DNA from: Oscillospiraceae bacterium
Lineage (GTDB): Bacteria > Bacillota > Clostridia > Clostridiales > Clostridiaceae
Length of the DNA stretch: 5,488 nucleotides
Assembly (NCBI GenBank): GCA_009785875.1
Contig: WQUF01000184.1
Location: 1 to 5,488, forward strand
Reading direction: 5' to 3'
Shown: piece after piece, positions 1 through 5,488 of the stretch
How positions within the stretch are numbered: the stretch's first letter is position 1
Layout of the letters: the number at the start of each line of letters is the position of its first letter
Made by a program: the position numbers and the translations under genes
The notes under the pieces: generated by a model
Database searches by the model: none
The model's input: only the letters and a program-made list of their open reading frames with translations
Told to the model about the DNA's origin: nothing

Positions 1-273
1 ATAAATATCGCTTACTGGACCAACACTGGAATATGTGCCCTTATCTTCTAAAACAAAGCTTCCTGATTTATCTAATATAGATCCGGTAAAAATCAAATAG
101 CCTAAATATGTAACCACTGCATTAGGGTCATCACTTCCATAGTGCATTATATATTCAACAGTCAATGAGCCTTTTAATTCTCCATTGACATCATAAATAG
201 CTGATACTCTAGATATAGGTTTTTGTCCTGACTCGTCCCACTTTGATATTGAAAAAGTACTTGTTGCTTTCAT
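1..273 (-). CDS. DUF3224 domain protein, N-terminal part (runs off the left edge)
   Basis: The visible 91 codons begin MKATSTFSISKWDE and include GSLTVEYIMHYGSD, a V-x-Y-L-G-Y-L segment and SGSFVLEDKGTYSS. This is the layout of the DUF3224 family, which are small beta-barrel proteins: an opening 'MKA.gtF.v..Wde', a central 'G.g.veYlm.Y' and a later 'GsFvl.h.Gt'. The biochemical role of the family is not established, and I do not assign one. Family members are roughly 130-140 residues long, so about a third of the protein lies outside the window. The ATG at 273 is preceded by GGAGG at 287-283 with a 9-nt gap, and there is no signal peptide, so a cytoplasmic protein is expected. It lies 60 nt downstream of the lipase gene on the same strand, with its own possible -10 box between them. 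Family assignment is from remembered motif pattern. Confidence 0.8.
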   Translation of the reverse strand, partial: MKATSTFSISKWDESGQKPISRVSAIYDVNGELKGSLTVEYIMHYGSDDPNAVVTYLGYLIFTGSILDKSGSFVLEDKGTYSSVGPVSDIY

Positions 274-303
274 TATTATTTGCCTCCAATATTTTTTATT
301 TAC

Positions 304-309
304 ATTATA
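304..309 (-). promoter_or_regulatory. Possible -10 box (TATAAT) for the DUF3224 gene
   Basis: A perfect TATAAT lies 30 nt before the DUF3224 start codon, in the 60-nt gap after the lipase stop codon. The hexamer 17 bp upstream (TACCAA) is a poor -35. The nearer TTGATG is only 11 bp away, which is too close for a standard promoter. The call therefore rests on the -10 alone. Transcription could also read through from the lipase gene, after which I see no convincing terminator. Confidence 0.3.
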
Positions 310-333
310 ACCTAAATAATCATCAATTGGTAT

Positions 334-2331
334 TTATTTCAAATTAAATTTAGCTGTGTAGGTTGCATTAGATAAAACGCAGAACCTTATGCTTACATCT
401 GTTGAGACTAAATTGCCATTTAAGTACCATCCCATAAACTTGTAACCTTTATAAGGAACAGCAATTAACTTGACAAATTCACCTCTATACTTTAACCCAG
501 CTCCAATGGATATCCCTTTACCCTGAATTTTTACGCCGATCCTATATTTAACTGCTTTTTCATCCCTTAAATCTTCAGATGAAACATTGCCACTAAGCTC
601 ATATTTAGCATATGGGTTACAGCTTAAATTTTCAATAGTACCAGTCAATACATCGCCGCTTTTAATTTTAACATCAAAATAGTTTACAATTCGCACTACA
701 TCCTGCTTATCTCTATGGAATTCATCAATAGAATATGCTACTGATCCATCTTTTGTAGATTGTAACTTTATCCAATATCCTTCTTCAGATGGAAGATAAA
801 AAATCTTTTCATCGCTATCATCGATGGATGAAATTATTGAACTACCTTCAATCTTTTCTGGGACATTATTAATAATGCTTGTGACTAATGCATTATTGCT
901 GTCGTATACTTGTACGCTATCTATATAATTCAGTCTAACTATTCGATATATACCAGTGCTGAAAGTTGTCGAGCTATTGTCCATAGATCTCATCCAGGCT
1001 AAATATAGTTCAGGATAGTGCGCTGTCGGAATTATATTTAAATTATTCGATAAAGTAAGGATGTCATTCGGTGAAAGTGTATCTAAACTAGAATTGGCAG
1101 CAAAGGAATTGATGGCCTTAGATGAAAAATCATGAAATAAAAAAAGGGTATACAAAACTCTTGATAGAGATTCATCATCTGTTGATCTATTAGAATTGAT
1201 TTTTCCGATTTCATTTACTAAAAACGTCTGATAGATATATGTATAATTTTCTGGACTCATTATACATAAAGTAGAAACACAATTCACAAATTCATCGAGA
1301 AAAACACTCAGAGGCAACGAACTTGATTTATTATTAAAATTATATTCAGAGAAATCATCTAATGTGTATCTGCTCTTATCAAAACCGCTTAACTTATAAT
1401 ATTCAGTGAGCATGTCCTCTTCTTCCTTTTTATACATTGGTGAAGAAACAGCATCAGGCAAGTATAAAGTTTTACCATACCTGCGATAACCCCAAACGCC
1501 TGGAGCAAGTTTTGGCATGAGATCGTTAGGATTTACGATGCTAAAGATATTAGTAAATACGCTATCAGATGTATCTGAAGCTTTTGAAGCAGCTGGTGTT
1601 GCAAAACAATATGCATAAATATCTTCTTTATTTACAGTAAAACCATAATCATTGATTCCTTTATCCAGATCTGAAGCAACAAGATTAGCCACAGCAGCAC
1701 CACGGCTGTACCCAGTTATCCAAACTTTCAATCTGTTTTTTGCGATAATGTGATCTTTATTAGATACATATTCATTCAAAAAAGATTTTACTTCATTTCT
1801 GGCTATATCAAAGCCTTCATGGATAGTGCCTGTTCCCAATAAGAGATTTCCTCCCCATTCTCTTTCATAACCTCCGCCTCTTATTGCAATGACCAGTAGA
1901 TCGCATATAGAACCGTCAGATGATATAATTGTTTTATTGCCAGCTATAACACCTATAGAATTTGTAGTAGGCTCTGAAGTAAAATCATCATTGGCTTCAA
2001 TTTTTTTATCATCAATCCCTATATTCTCCATAAATTCAATGACGTTATTTGCTCTTTGGCTATAAGGAGCACTTACTATTCCAATTGCGGACATAGCTAA
2101 ACATAATGAAGTGGTTGCTAAGTCATGACGATATTCATAAGATGATTCATCAAAAAAACTATCAGTATAGCTAAAATCCGAAGAGTAATTATCTTCTTCT
2201 CCTGATGAACCGCCATAATAGTGAAAAACCTTATTAGAATAGCTTACTTTAAACGAAGATGCATTGATTTCTATGGACAATAAAATACTGATTATCATTG
2301 AGCAGGTTAAAATCTTCTTCCATATTTTCAT
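334..2331 (-). CDS. Secreted class 3 lipase-like alpha/beta hydrolase with C-terminal InlB-repeat-like module
   Basis: This 665-residue protein has a signal peptide: MKIWKK, then a hydrophobic stretch to about residue 20, with likely cleavage after Ala24 in the sequence INA-SS. The hydrolase domain spans about residues 70-450. It contains a beta strand ending in I-R-G-G-G (150-154), an EW..N element, the nucleophile elbow GYSRGAA with Ser209, the NPNDLMPKL segment with the probable catalytic Asp270, and TAHYPELYLAWM with the probable catalytic His438. That order and spacing match the lipase class 3 family, whose members cleave ester bonds; the substrate here is unknown. Residues about 605-663 (KGYKFMGWYLNG, then a strand ending TYTAKF) resemble the divergent InlB B-repeat found on extracellular Firmicute proteins. 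No LPXTG motif or transmembrane anchor is seen at the C-terminus, so release outside the cell is likely. I chose the ATG at 2331 over the in-frame GTG at 2340, because that GTG is part of the ribosome binding site. Confidence 0.85.
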   Translation of the reverse strand: MKIWKKILTCSMIISILLSIEINASSFKVSYSNKVFHYYGGSSGEEDNYSSDFSYTDSFFDESSYEYRHDLATTSLCLAMSAIGIVSAPYSQRANNVIEFMENIGIDDKKIEANDDFTSEPTTNSIGVIAGNKTIISSDGSICDLLVIAIRGGGYEREWGGNLLLGTGTIHEGFDIARNEVKSFLNEYVSNKDHIIAKNRLKVWITGYSRGAAVANLVASDLDKGINDYGFTVNKEDIYAYCFATPAASKASDTSDSVFTNIFSIVNPNDLMPKLAPGVWGYRRYGKTLYLPDAVSSPMYKKEEEDMLTEYYKLSGFDKSRYTLDDFSEYNFNNKSSSLPLSVFLDEFVNCVSTLCIMSPENYTYIYQTFLVNEIGKINSNRSTDDESLSRVLYTLFLFHDFSSKAINSFAANSSLDTLSPNDILTLSNNLNIIPTAHYPELYLAWMRSMDNSSTTFSTGIYRIVRLNYIDSVQVYDSNNALVTSIINNVPEKIEGSSIISSIDDSDEKIFYLPSEEGYWIKLQSTKDGSVAYSIDEFHRDKQDVVRIVNYFDVKIKSGDVLTGTIENLSCNPYAKYELSGNVSSEDLRDEKAVKYRIGVKIQGKGISIGAGLKYRGEFVKLIAVPYKGYKFMGWYLNGNLVSTDVSIRFCVLSNATYTAKFNLK

Positions 2332-2335
2332 ACAT

Positions 2336-2342
2336 ATCACCT
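2336..2342 (-). promoter_or_regulatory. Ribosome binding site that fixes the lipase start
   Basis: AGGTGAT at 2342-2336 is a full match to the anti-Shine-Dalgarno sequence and ends 4 nt before the ATG at 2331. The GTG inside it (2340-2338) is in frame and could be taken for the start, adding three residues (M-I-C). A codon buried in the binding site is an unlikely initiator, and the signal peptide reads better from MKIWKK. Confidence 0.75.
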
Positions 2343-2354
2343 ATAATTTATAAA

Positions 2355-2380
2355 AGTATAATTATTTGCATAATTATACT
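2355..2380. promoter_or_regulatory. AT-rich palindrome over the presumed lipase -10 box
   Basis: Arms AGTATAATTAT (2355-2365) and ATAATTATACT (2370-2380) are perfect inverted repeats of 11 bp around a 4-nt TTGC centre. On the minus strand a perfect TATAAT (2378-2373) lies inside the upstream arm, about 42 nt before the lipase ATG. The matching -35 position (CACAAA, 17 bp upstream) is weak. The layout fits a repressor or activator site overlapping the -10. Because the arms are almost wholly A/T, chance symmetry is also possible. The stem lacks the GC content expected of a terminator. Confidence 0.4.
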
Positions 2381-2461
2381 ATATTTGTATAAAAATTTGT
2401 GCCTTCTTGAATTAACAGTATCTTTTTCTGTATTGAAAATCATTTCATCCACATTTAAAGT

Positions 2462-2827
2462 TTAAAATAAATCGATCATAAATTTGCTTACGACAACATC
2501 TAAATGTATTGGTGCTTCATTTCCACTGCCGTTTCCAATTCCGAAGTGGCAAGTTCCGGCTATACTTTCATCTATTCCGATGATTCCACTTGGAGTCATG
2601 CACGAGAGGCCGATACCTAACTCTACAATCCTTCGGCAGCTATTTGGCAGTTTCCACAGTTCTGTTTTAAGTCGATGTGCCATTTTCTCACCAGTAATAT
2701 CTACAATCTCTCCACTTTCAACATGAAGTGTAATTGGTTCATTGACTAAACCAAATGGATCTACCAAATCGCTTAGTACGCGCAATTCCCCAACTGTCAC
2801 ATCTACTACAACTACACCCATCGACAT
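2462..2827 (-). pseudogene. C-terminal remnant of an M29/NicX-type metallo-aminopeptidase-like protein
   Basis: This open frame of 121 residues matches only the last third of the aminopeptidase T (M29) / dihydroxypyridine dioxygenase NicX-like family, which are normally well over 300 residues. The recognisable pieces are LVNEPITLHVESGEIVDI (27-44), VELGIG with Glu69, GTCHFGIGNGSG with His94, and IHLDVVV with His108 and Asp110. In the family, the residues at these places ligate the metal. The earlier glutamate ligand and the whole N-terminal domain are absent. The frame is preceded directly by a TAG (2830-2828), and no Shine-Dalgarno sequence stands before any of its first ATG codons. It overlaps the end of the ParB-like frame, one base out of register. 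I read it as the tail of a gene whose front was deleted. Residual expression as a short protein is possible but not supported by any start signal. Confidence 0.65.
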
Positions 2828-3137
2828 CTACTGCATAAGCGAGCATGTTCAGTGGGTCATCATCCCAGTAAACAGGAACTGTTTTTAATCCAGCAAGTGT
2901 AGCCAGTGCTGCTCGAGTGTGTCCATCGGTCATCAAGTAATGACCATTATAAAGTTTTACGGGAATGGGGTGAAAGATTAAATTATCTATTGGGTCAAAC
3001 CATTCCCTTACGAGTTTCAATTTGTATTCGCTAATATAAAGCTGGCTTGGCTTTATTTCGATTAGTGGTAATTCGAAAATCTTATAAGTTGGAACCTTTA
3101 CAATTCGTCTATCAATAGTAAACTCTTCATTGCTCAT
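2739..3137 (-). pseudogene. ParB/sulfiredoxin-like domain protein, truncated by fusion to the M29 remnant
   Basis: Residues about 16-104 look like a ParB N-terminal / sulfiredoxin-fold domain. They include ELPLIEIKPSQLYISEYKL (22-40), PIPVKLYNGHYLMTDGHTRAA (57-77, with MTDGHTRA in the place of the ParB box II signature), and a closing GLKTVPVYWDDD (83-94). The family fold is used for CTP/ATP binding or hydrolysis; the job of this stand-alone version is not known to me. From about residue 106 (DGCSCSRCDSWGIAR onward) the translation is merely the out-of-register reading of the M29 segment, so the genuine C-terminus is missing. As I recall, clostridial relatives continue with a helical tail and are some 40 or more residues longer. 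The start has GGAG 7 nt before the ATG at 3137. No strong promoter is visible between it and the vapC terminator. Confidence 0.65.
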
Positions 3138-3167
3138 AAGCTGACTCCGTTCTTTTAAATCTAAATT

Positions 3168-3207
3168 AAGAAAAAGCTTTCACTTTATAAATGTAAGTGA
3201 AAGCTTT
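3168..3207 (-). terminator. Rho-independent terminator of the toxin-antitoxin operon
   Basis: A 13-bp perfect stem (arms 3173-3185 and 3195-3207, AAAGCTTTCACTT and its complement) closes a 9-nt loop. Read on the minus strand, the stem runs into T-T-T-T-T-C-T-T. It starts about 40 nt after the vapC stop codon, which is the expected place. The stem has only four G-C pairs, so it may be leaky, and transcripts could continue into the ParB-like remnant 36 nt further on. Confidence 0.6.
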
Positions 3208-3246
3208 GTTGTTCTAATTTTACGATATTCACATAAAAATAAATAT

Positions 3247-3609
3247 CTAATCACTTTCAATAATTTTCTTTAACTTTTTGTCAAATGTAATAATTGTATC
3301 TCCGTTTAATTTTGCTCTTGCTATAAGGACACAATCTACATAATCTAAACTCAAATCTCCGTAATACCTTAACGCTTTTTTATATATCTGTTTGTTCTCT
3401 ATAGAAATATCATCGAGAAAATCAATAAGCGAATTGGCAATGTCATCACGATTCATACGATAATACCCAGCAAGAGTATAAACTAACTCTGGTATTGTCT
3501 CTGGAAGAATGTATGCTCCTTTTAATATTACATCTTTAGCAATTTCATGTTGATGCAGAACATCCTTAAGCAAATACCTTAGTACCACGTTTGTATCAAT
3601 CAATGTCAT
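3247..3609 (-). CDS. vapC: VapC-type PIN-domain ribonuclease toxin
   Basis: This 120-residue protein has the full PIN-domain pattern. LIDTNVVLRYLL carries Asp5, PETIPELVYTL carries Glu41, SLDYVDCVLIARA carries Asp89/Asp92, and TIITFDKKL carries Asp110. These acidic residues bind the metal ions used for RNA cleavage in VapC toxins, and all are present, so the toxin looks intact and of normal length. VapC enzymes cut tRNA or rRNA at specific sites; the target here cannot be told from sequence. The start codon lies inside the antitoxin gene (14-nt overlap), with its own GGAGG at 3620-3616 and a 6-nt gap, which suggests coupled translation with antitoxin first. It is held inactive by the upstream antitoxin. 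The gene is followed by a hairpin terminator. Confidence 0.9.
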   Translation of the reverse strand: MTLIDTNVVLRYLLKDVLHQHEIAKDVILKGAYILPETIPELVYTLAGYYRMNRDDIANSLIDFLDDISIENKQIYKKALRYYGDLSLDYVDCVLIARAKLNGDTIITFDKKLKKIIESD

Positions 3610-3871
3610 TTCTTTCCTCCAAGAACTTTTTGTGTTTTTCTAAAGCTGCTTTTGCCCATGCTCCTTCTTCACATCCTATAAGTTCTCGTTTTGCAATATG
3701 AGATAGGATGCCAGCAGCTTTTAAACTCTTATTTGCTTTGGCAATTACTAGCTTGCTGTCTATAACTTCGATTTCTAGCAGTTCGTCTTCGCCAAAGCCT
3801 ACCGCCTCAAGTATGCTTTTGGGTAAACGAATTCCCTGTGAATTGCCCCACTTACTTAATTGTGTCTGCAT
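3596..3871 (-). CDS. vapB: AbrB/MazE-fold antitoxin partner of the PIN toxin
   Basis: This 91-residue protein opens with MQTQLSKWGNSQGIRLPKSILEAVGF. That is the swapped-hairpin AbrB/MazE DNA-binding domain (about residues 2-47), with the typical KWGNSQGIRLPK signature. Residues about 49-90 (KAAGILSHIAKRELIGCEEGAWAKAALEKHKKFLEE) form an amphipathic, helix-rich tail of the type that wraps and blocks the PIN active site. Such antitoxins neutralise the toxin and, as dimers or in complex with it, repress their own operon. The ATG at 3871 has GGAGG (3882-3878) 6 nt upstream. A near-consensus promoter with operator-like palindromes lies immediately before it. Its last five codons and stop overlap the toxin gene. 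It is named for the toxin partner; by fold it is MazE-like and not ribbon-helix-helix. Confidence 0.88.
   Translation of the reverse strand: MQTQLSKWGNSQGIRLPKSILEAVGFGEDELLEIEVIDSKLVIAKANKSLKAAGILSHIAKRELIGCEEGAWAKAALEKHKKFLEERNDID
3616..3620 (-). promoter_or_regulatory. Internal ribosome binding site for the toxin, within the antitoxin gene
   Basis: GGAGG at 3620-3616 overlaps the codons for Leu-Glu-Glu near the antitoxin C-terminus and sits 6 nt before the toxin ATG at 3609. It shows that the toxin has its own strong initiation site and fixes its start inside the antitoxin frame. Confidence 0.75.
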
Positions 3872-3884
3872 AGTACACCTCCAC

Positions 3885-3911
3885 TAATGTGTATACATTA
3901 AGTATATACTT
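3885..3911. promoter_or_regulatory. Twin palindromic operator of the toxin-antitoxin operon
   Basis: Two inverted repeats lie side by side. TAATGT / ACATTA (3885-3890 and 3895-3900) are separated by GTAT. AAGTATATACTT (3900-3911) is a perfect 12-bp palindrome. They share base 3900 and their centres are 13 bp apart. The second contains the -10 box, and the first covers the expected transcription start. AbrB/MazE-type antitoxins bind palindromes of this kind, so bound antitoxin would block RNA polymerase. The binding itself is inferred. Confidence 0.65.
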
Positions 3912-3929
3912 AGAGTGATCTATTGTCAA
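3901..3929 (-). promoter_or_regulatory. Near-consensus sigma-A promoter of the toxin-antitoxin operon
   Basis: The -35 is a perfect TTGACA (3929-3924) and the -10 is TATACT (3906-3901, five of six matches), with the ideal 17-bp spacer. Transcription should begin near 3894, giving a leader of about 23 nt before the antitoxin ATG, with its GGAGG inside. The strength of this promoter fits an operon that is held down by autorepression. Confidence 0.8.
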
Positions 3930-4019
3930 CTCTTTTCTGATACAAATATAAAAGACTTTTCTCTTTGTTATTTGCATATTGAATCTAATATTTTTATAAC
4001 CAGTTGAGCCCAAATATAA

Positions 4020-5483
4020 TCAAGCCCAATATGGTAAATATTTTCTAGCTTTATCTGAAGTAGATTCTTCTGATATTTTAATCAATCCAGTCGCACAAGT
4101 TTCATTAAGAAGTCTTGATATTATTGAGCTATTTTTTACATTAATGTTAAATCTTTCTCTCAAAGAAGAATTTGTCATATAATCTCTATTTACTCTTTTT
4201 AAACAAGCATGTAAATAACAAGCACGAATGCGATCTTCTTTGCTCATCTTGTTATATTCTTTATGTGAGTATAAAATTACTTTTGTGTGATTATCATAAA
4301 TTTCAATTTCAGGAGCAGGCAATTGATAATATTCTGTTTGAGAGACCACTTTATCATATCCACTACCACGTTCCTCACAAACTCCAATTCGTCTCATGAA
4401 ACTTGCTAATTTTTCGTTTCTTGAAATTGGAGGATGATCAACAAAACGTTCCTTATCAATCAATGGTGCTCCAGGGTTAGTAATTTCCATTCTGCTGTCA
4501 AAAATTTCTATCATCGGACCTGTTCCTTTAATGAAAAAATTTTGATGTACAATTGCATTTGCAAATAATTCTCTAACTGCGAGTTCCGGATACATAGGTA
4601 CATTTTTACGCAGAGCAGCACCAATAATCTCATTATTAGGCAGTGAATTATTGATAAAATCGATTAAAGCTTCAAAACCGTTGGCATATCCTTTTGAGCC
4701 GACTTGTTCTTTACTAGCAGATGATGTCCTACTATCTCCATTATATTTTATTATGCGAACCGCTTTGCGTTCTAATGATGGAAAATCAGTTAATCGCTTA
4801 GCAAATAAAATCGCTCCTAAGTTCGTTATATTGTAATTTCCAGTCTCACTTTTTACGATCATCATCTCAGCTTCAAGCCTATCCAGAATTGCAGATTTGT
4901 TGCTTGGTAAATCATCCAAAAGCATTTCAAAATATGTTGAATAATCTAGCAACCTTAAAACTAAATCTCCTGAGATATTTTCTGCTGCTATCATTACCTC
5001 AAATGGCTTTCTAGAAAAAATTGACCATAATTCTCTTTCAGTATCAGGATAATCTATAAGTTTCTTTTTATATGAATCAATCCTAATATAATCAATTGAT
5101 CTGAATTTCACAGGAGTCGAATGAGCTGCTGCAATTTCTAACAGTACAACCGCTTTGTCATCAATCGTTGTCTTATGAAAGTAGAATTGAATTTGCGGAT
5201 CTAATTGAGTACTTATCCACAAATCTAAACCTTGATTTCCCTGTTTTATTTTTTGTGGATCAAAACTTGTTCCTACAATTTCATGCGTAATATCATTAAT
5301 TCCCCATATCATAAATGCATAATTTTGATTAAATAAAGCTGCTGTATTAGAAAGTGCACTAATATATTCACCTATTTCCTGAGGATTATAGTTATTCTCT
5401 TTAAATTCAATCCATGGTAATTCATAAGTATGGCTTCGAGCTTCATCAACAATAGAATTAATAATGTTACTTTTAAAGGGCAT
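4020..5483 (-). CDS. AlbA_2 (Schlafen-type) domain protein with GHKL-ATPase-like domain
   Basis: This 487-residue protein belongs to the widespread 'AlbA_2 / ATP-binding' regulators (COG2865-like). The N-terminal AlbA_2 domain covers about residues 10-145. It shows LPWIEFKEN with Glu26/Lys28, IGEYISALSNTAAL, the MIWGINDITHEIVGT strand-turn-strand, and the closing DYIRIDSYKKKL. The domain is implicated in nucleic-acid binding or nuclease activity in Schlafen relatives. A middle helical part follows. About residues 297-400 resemble a degenerate GHKL ATPase: YPELAVRELFANAIVHQNF with Asn309 and His313, MEITNPGAP, then RNEKLASFMRRIGVCEERGSGYD. The last 70 residues look like a winged-helix region (TNSSLRERFNI, SRLLNE, GLIKI), ending in KYLPYWA. 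No signal peptide is visible, so it is cytoplasmic. Only 5 nt precede the ATG at 5483, so neither a ribosome binding site nor an upstream extension can be judged. Its biological role is unknown; regulation or phage defence have been proposed for relatives. Confidence 0.82.
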   Translation of the reverse strand: MPFKSNIINSIVDEARSHTYELPWIEFKENNYNPQEIGEYISALSNTAALFNQNYAFMIWGINDITHEIVGTSFDPQKIKQGNQGLDLWISTQLDPQIQFYFHKTTIDDKAVVLLEIAAAHSTPVKFRSIDYIRIDSYKKKLIDYPDTERELWSIFSRKPFEVMIAAENISGDLVLRLLDYSTYFEMLLDDLPSNKSAILDRLEAEMMIVKSETGNYNITNLGAILFAKRLTDFPSLERKAVRIIKYNGDSRTSSASKEQVGSKGYANGFEALIDFINNSLPNNEIIGAALRKNVPMYPELAVRELFANAIVHQNFFIKGTGPMIEIFDSRMEITNPGAPLIDKERFVDHPPISRNEKLASFMRRIGVCEERGSGYDKVVSQTEYYQLPAPEIEIYDNHTKVILYSHKEYNKMSKEDRIRACYLHACLKRVNRDYMTNSSLRERFNINVKNSSIISRLLNETCATGLIKISEESTSDKARKYLPYWA

Positions 5484-5488
5484 TTTAA

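Noticed and set aside
2299..2331. Lipoprotein signal (ILTCS at residues 7-11) in the lipase
   Set aside because: The residue before the cysteine is threonine, not Gly/Ala/Ser, and most of the hydrophobic stretch follows the cysteine. An ordinary signal peptide ending near Ala24 fits better.
2338..2340. GTG as start of the lipase
   Set aside because: It is part of the AGGTGAT ribosome binding site for the ATG at 2331, which gives a better signal peptide.
2484..2726. Plus-strand open frame of 80 codons
   Set aside because: It lies wholly opposite the M29-like segment, whose minus-strand reading has clear family motifs. It has no ribosome binding site and no recognisable protein pattern.
2462..3137. 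Programmed frameshift making a ParB-M29 fusion protein
   Set aside because: No slippery heptamer or downstream structure is evident near 2820-2830. The M29 part lacks its N-terminal domain, and I know of no such fusion; a deletion scar is simpler.
3976..3995. Small plus-strand hairpin followed by T residues, as a terminator
   Set aside because: The stem is five A/T pairs only, and no plus-strand gene ends there. It does not work as a terminator for the minus-strand AlbA_2 gene.
4007..4032. Imperfect direct repeat (AGCCCAAATAT and AGCCCAATAT) at the 3' end of the AlbA_2 gene
   Set aside because: It consists of only two short copies. The protein ends in a family-typical YLPYWA, so there is no sign of an insertion or attachment site.
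4172..4399. Plus-strand open frame of 75 codons
   Set aside because: It lies opposite the AlbA_2/ATPase gene, and its translation is cysteine- and tyrosine-rich with no family resemblance; it is a shadow.
4651..4836. Plus-strand open frame of 61 codons
   Set aside because: It lies opposite the middle of the AlbA_2/ATPase gene, with no start signals or recognisable motif.

Overview
The window is AT-rich DNA. Every gene I can support lies on the minus strand, with strong GGAGG-type ribosome binding sites. Protein families and composition suggest a low-GC Firmicute, most likely a clostridial (Lachnospiraceae-like) organism, either gut or environmental. That placement is inferred from gene style and is not proven by any marker gene.

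Reading in the direction of transcription, from the right edge to the left: (1) A 487-residue AlbA_2 (Schlafen-type) / GHKL-ATPase-like protein (5483-4020), complete at its C-terminus; its start lies only 5 nt from the window edge. (2) A type II toxin-antitoxin pair: an AbrB/MazE-fold antitoxin (3871-3596) and a VapC-type PIN ribonuclease (3609-3247). The two genes overlap by 14 nt. They are driven by a near-consensus promoter (TTGACA, 17 bp, TATACT) whose -10 lies inside a perfect palindrome, and are followed by a 13-bp hairpin that looks like their terminator. (3) A damaged locus (3137-2462). The front part of a ParB/sulfiredoxin-like domain protein runs directly, out of frame, into the last third of an M29/NicX-type metallo-aminopeptidase-like protein. 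I read this as a deletion scar with two gene remnants. (4) A secreted 665-residue class 3 lipase-like hydrolase with a recognisable Ser/Asp/His triad and a C-terminal InlB B-repeat-like module (2331-334). It is preceded by an 11-bp-arm palindrome over a TATAAT box. (5) The first 91 residues of a DUF3224 protein (273-1), which runs off the left edge.

The genes do not form one obvious pathway. The toxin-antitoxin pair, the AlbA_2 protein and the gene remnants together look like an accessory region. The lipase and DUF3224 genes look like independent single-gene units. No RNA genes, CRISPR array, transposase or attachment site could be seen. All gene-free stretches are under 150 nt. I did not find a clearly new system. 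The items most worth a second look are the ParB/M29 junction, the paired operator palindromes of the toxin-antitoxin operon, and a similar half-site pattern in front of the lipase gene.
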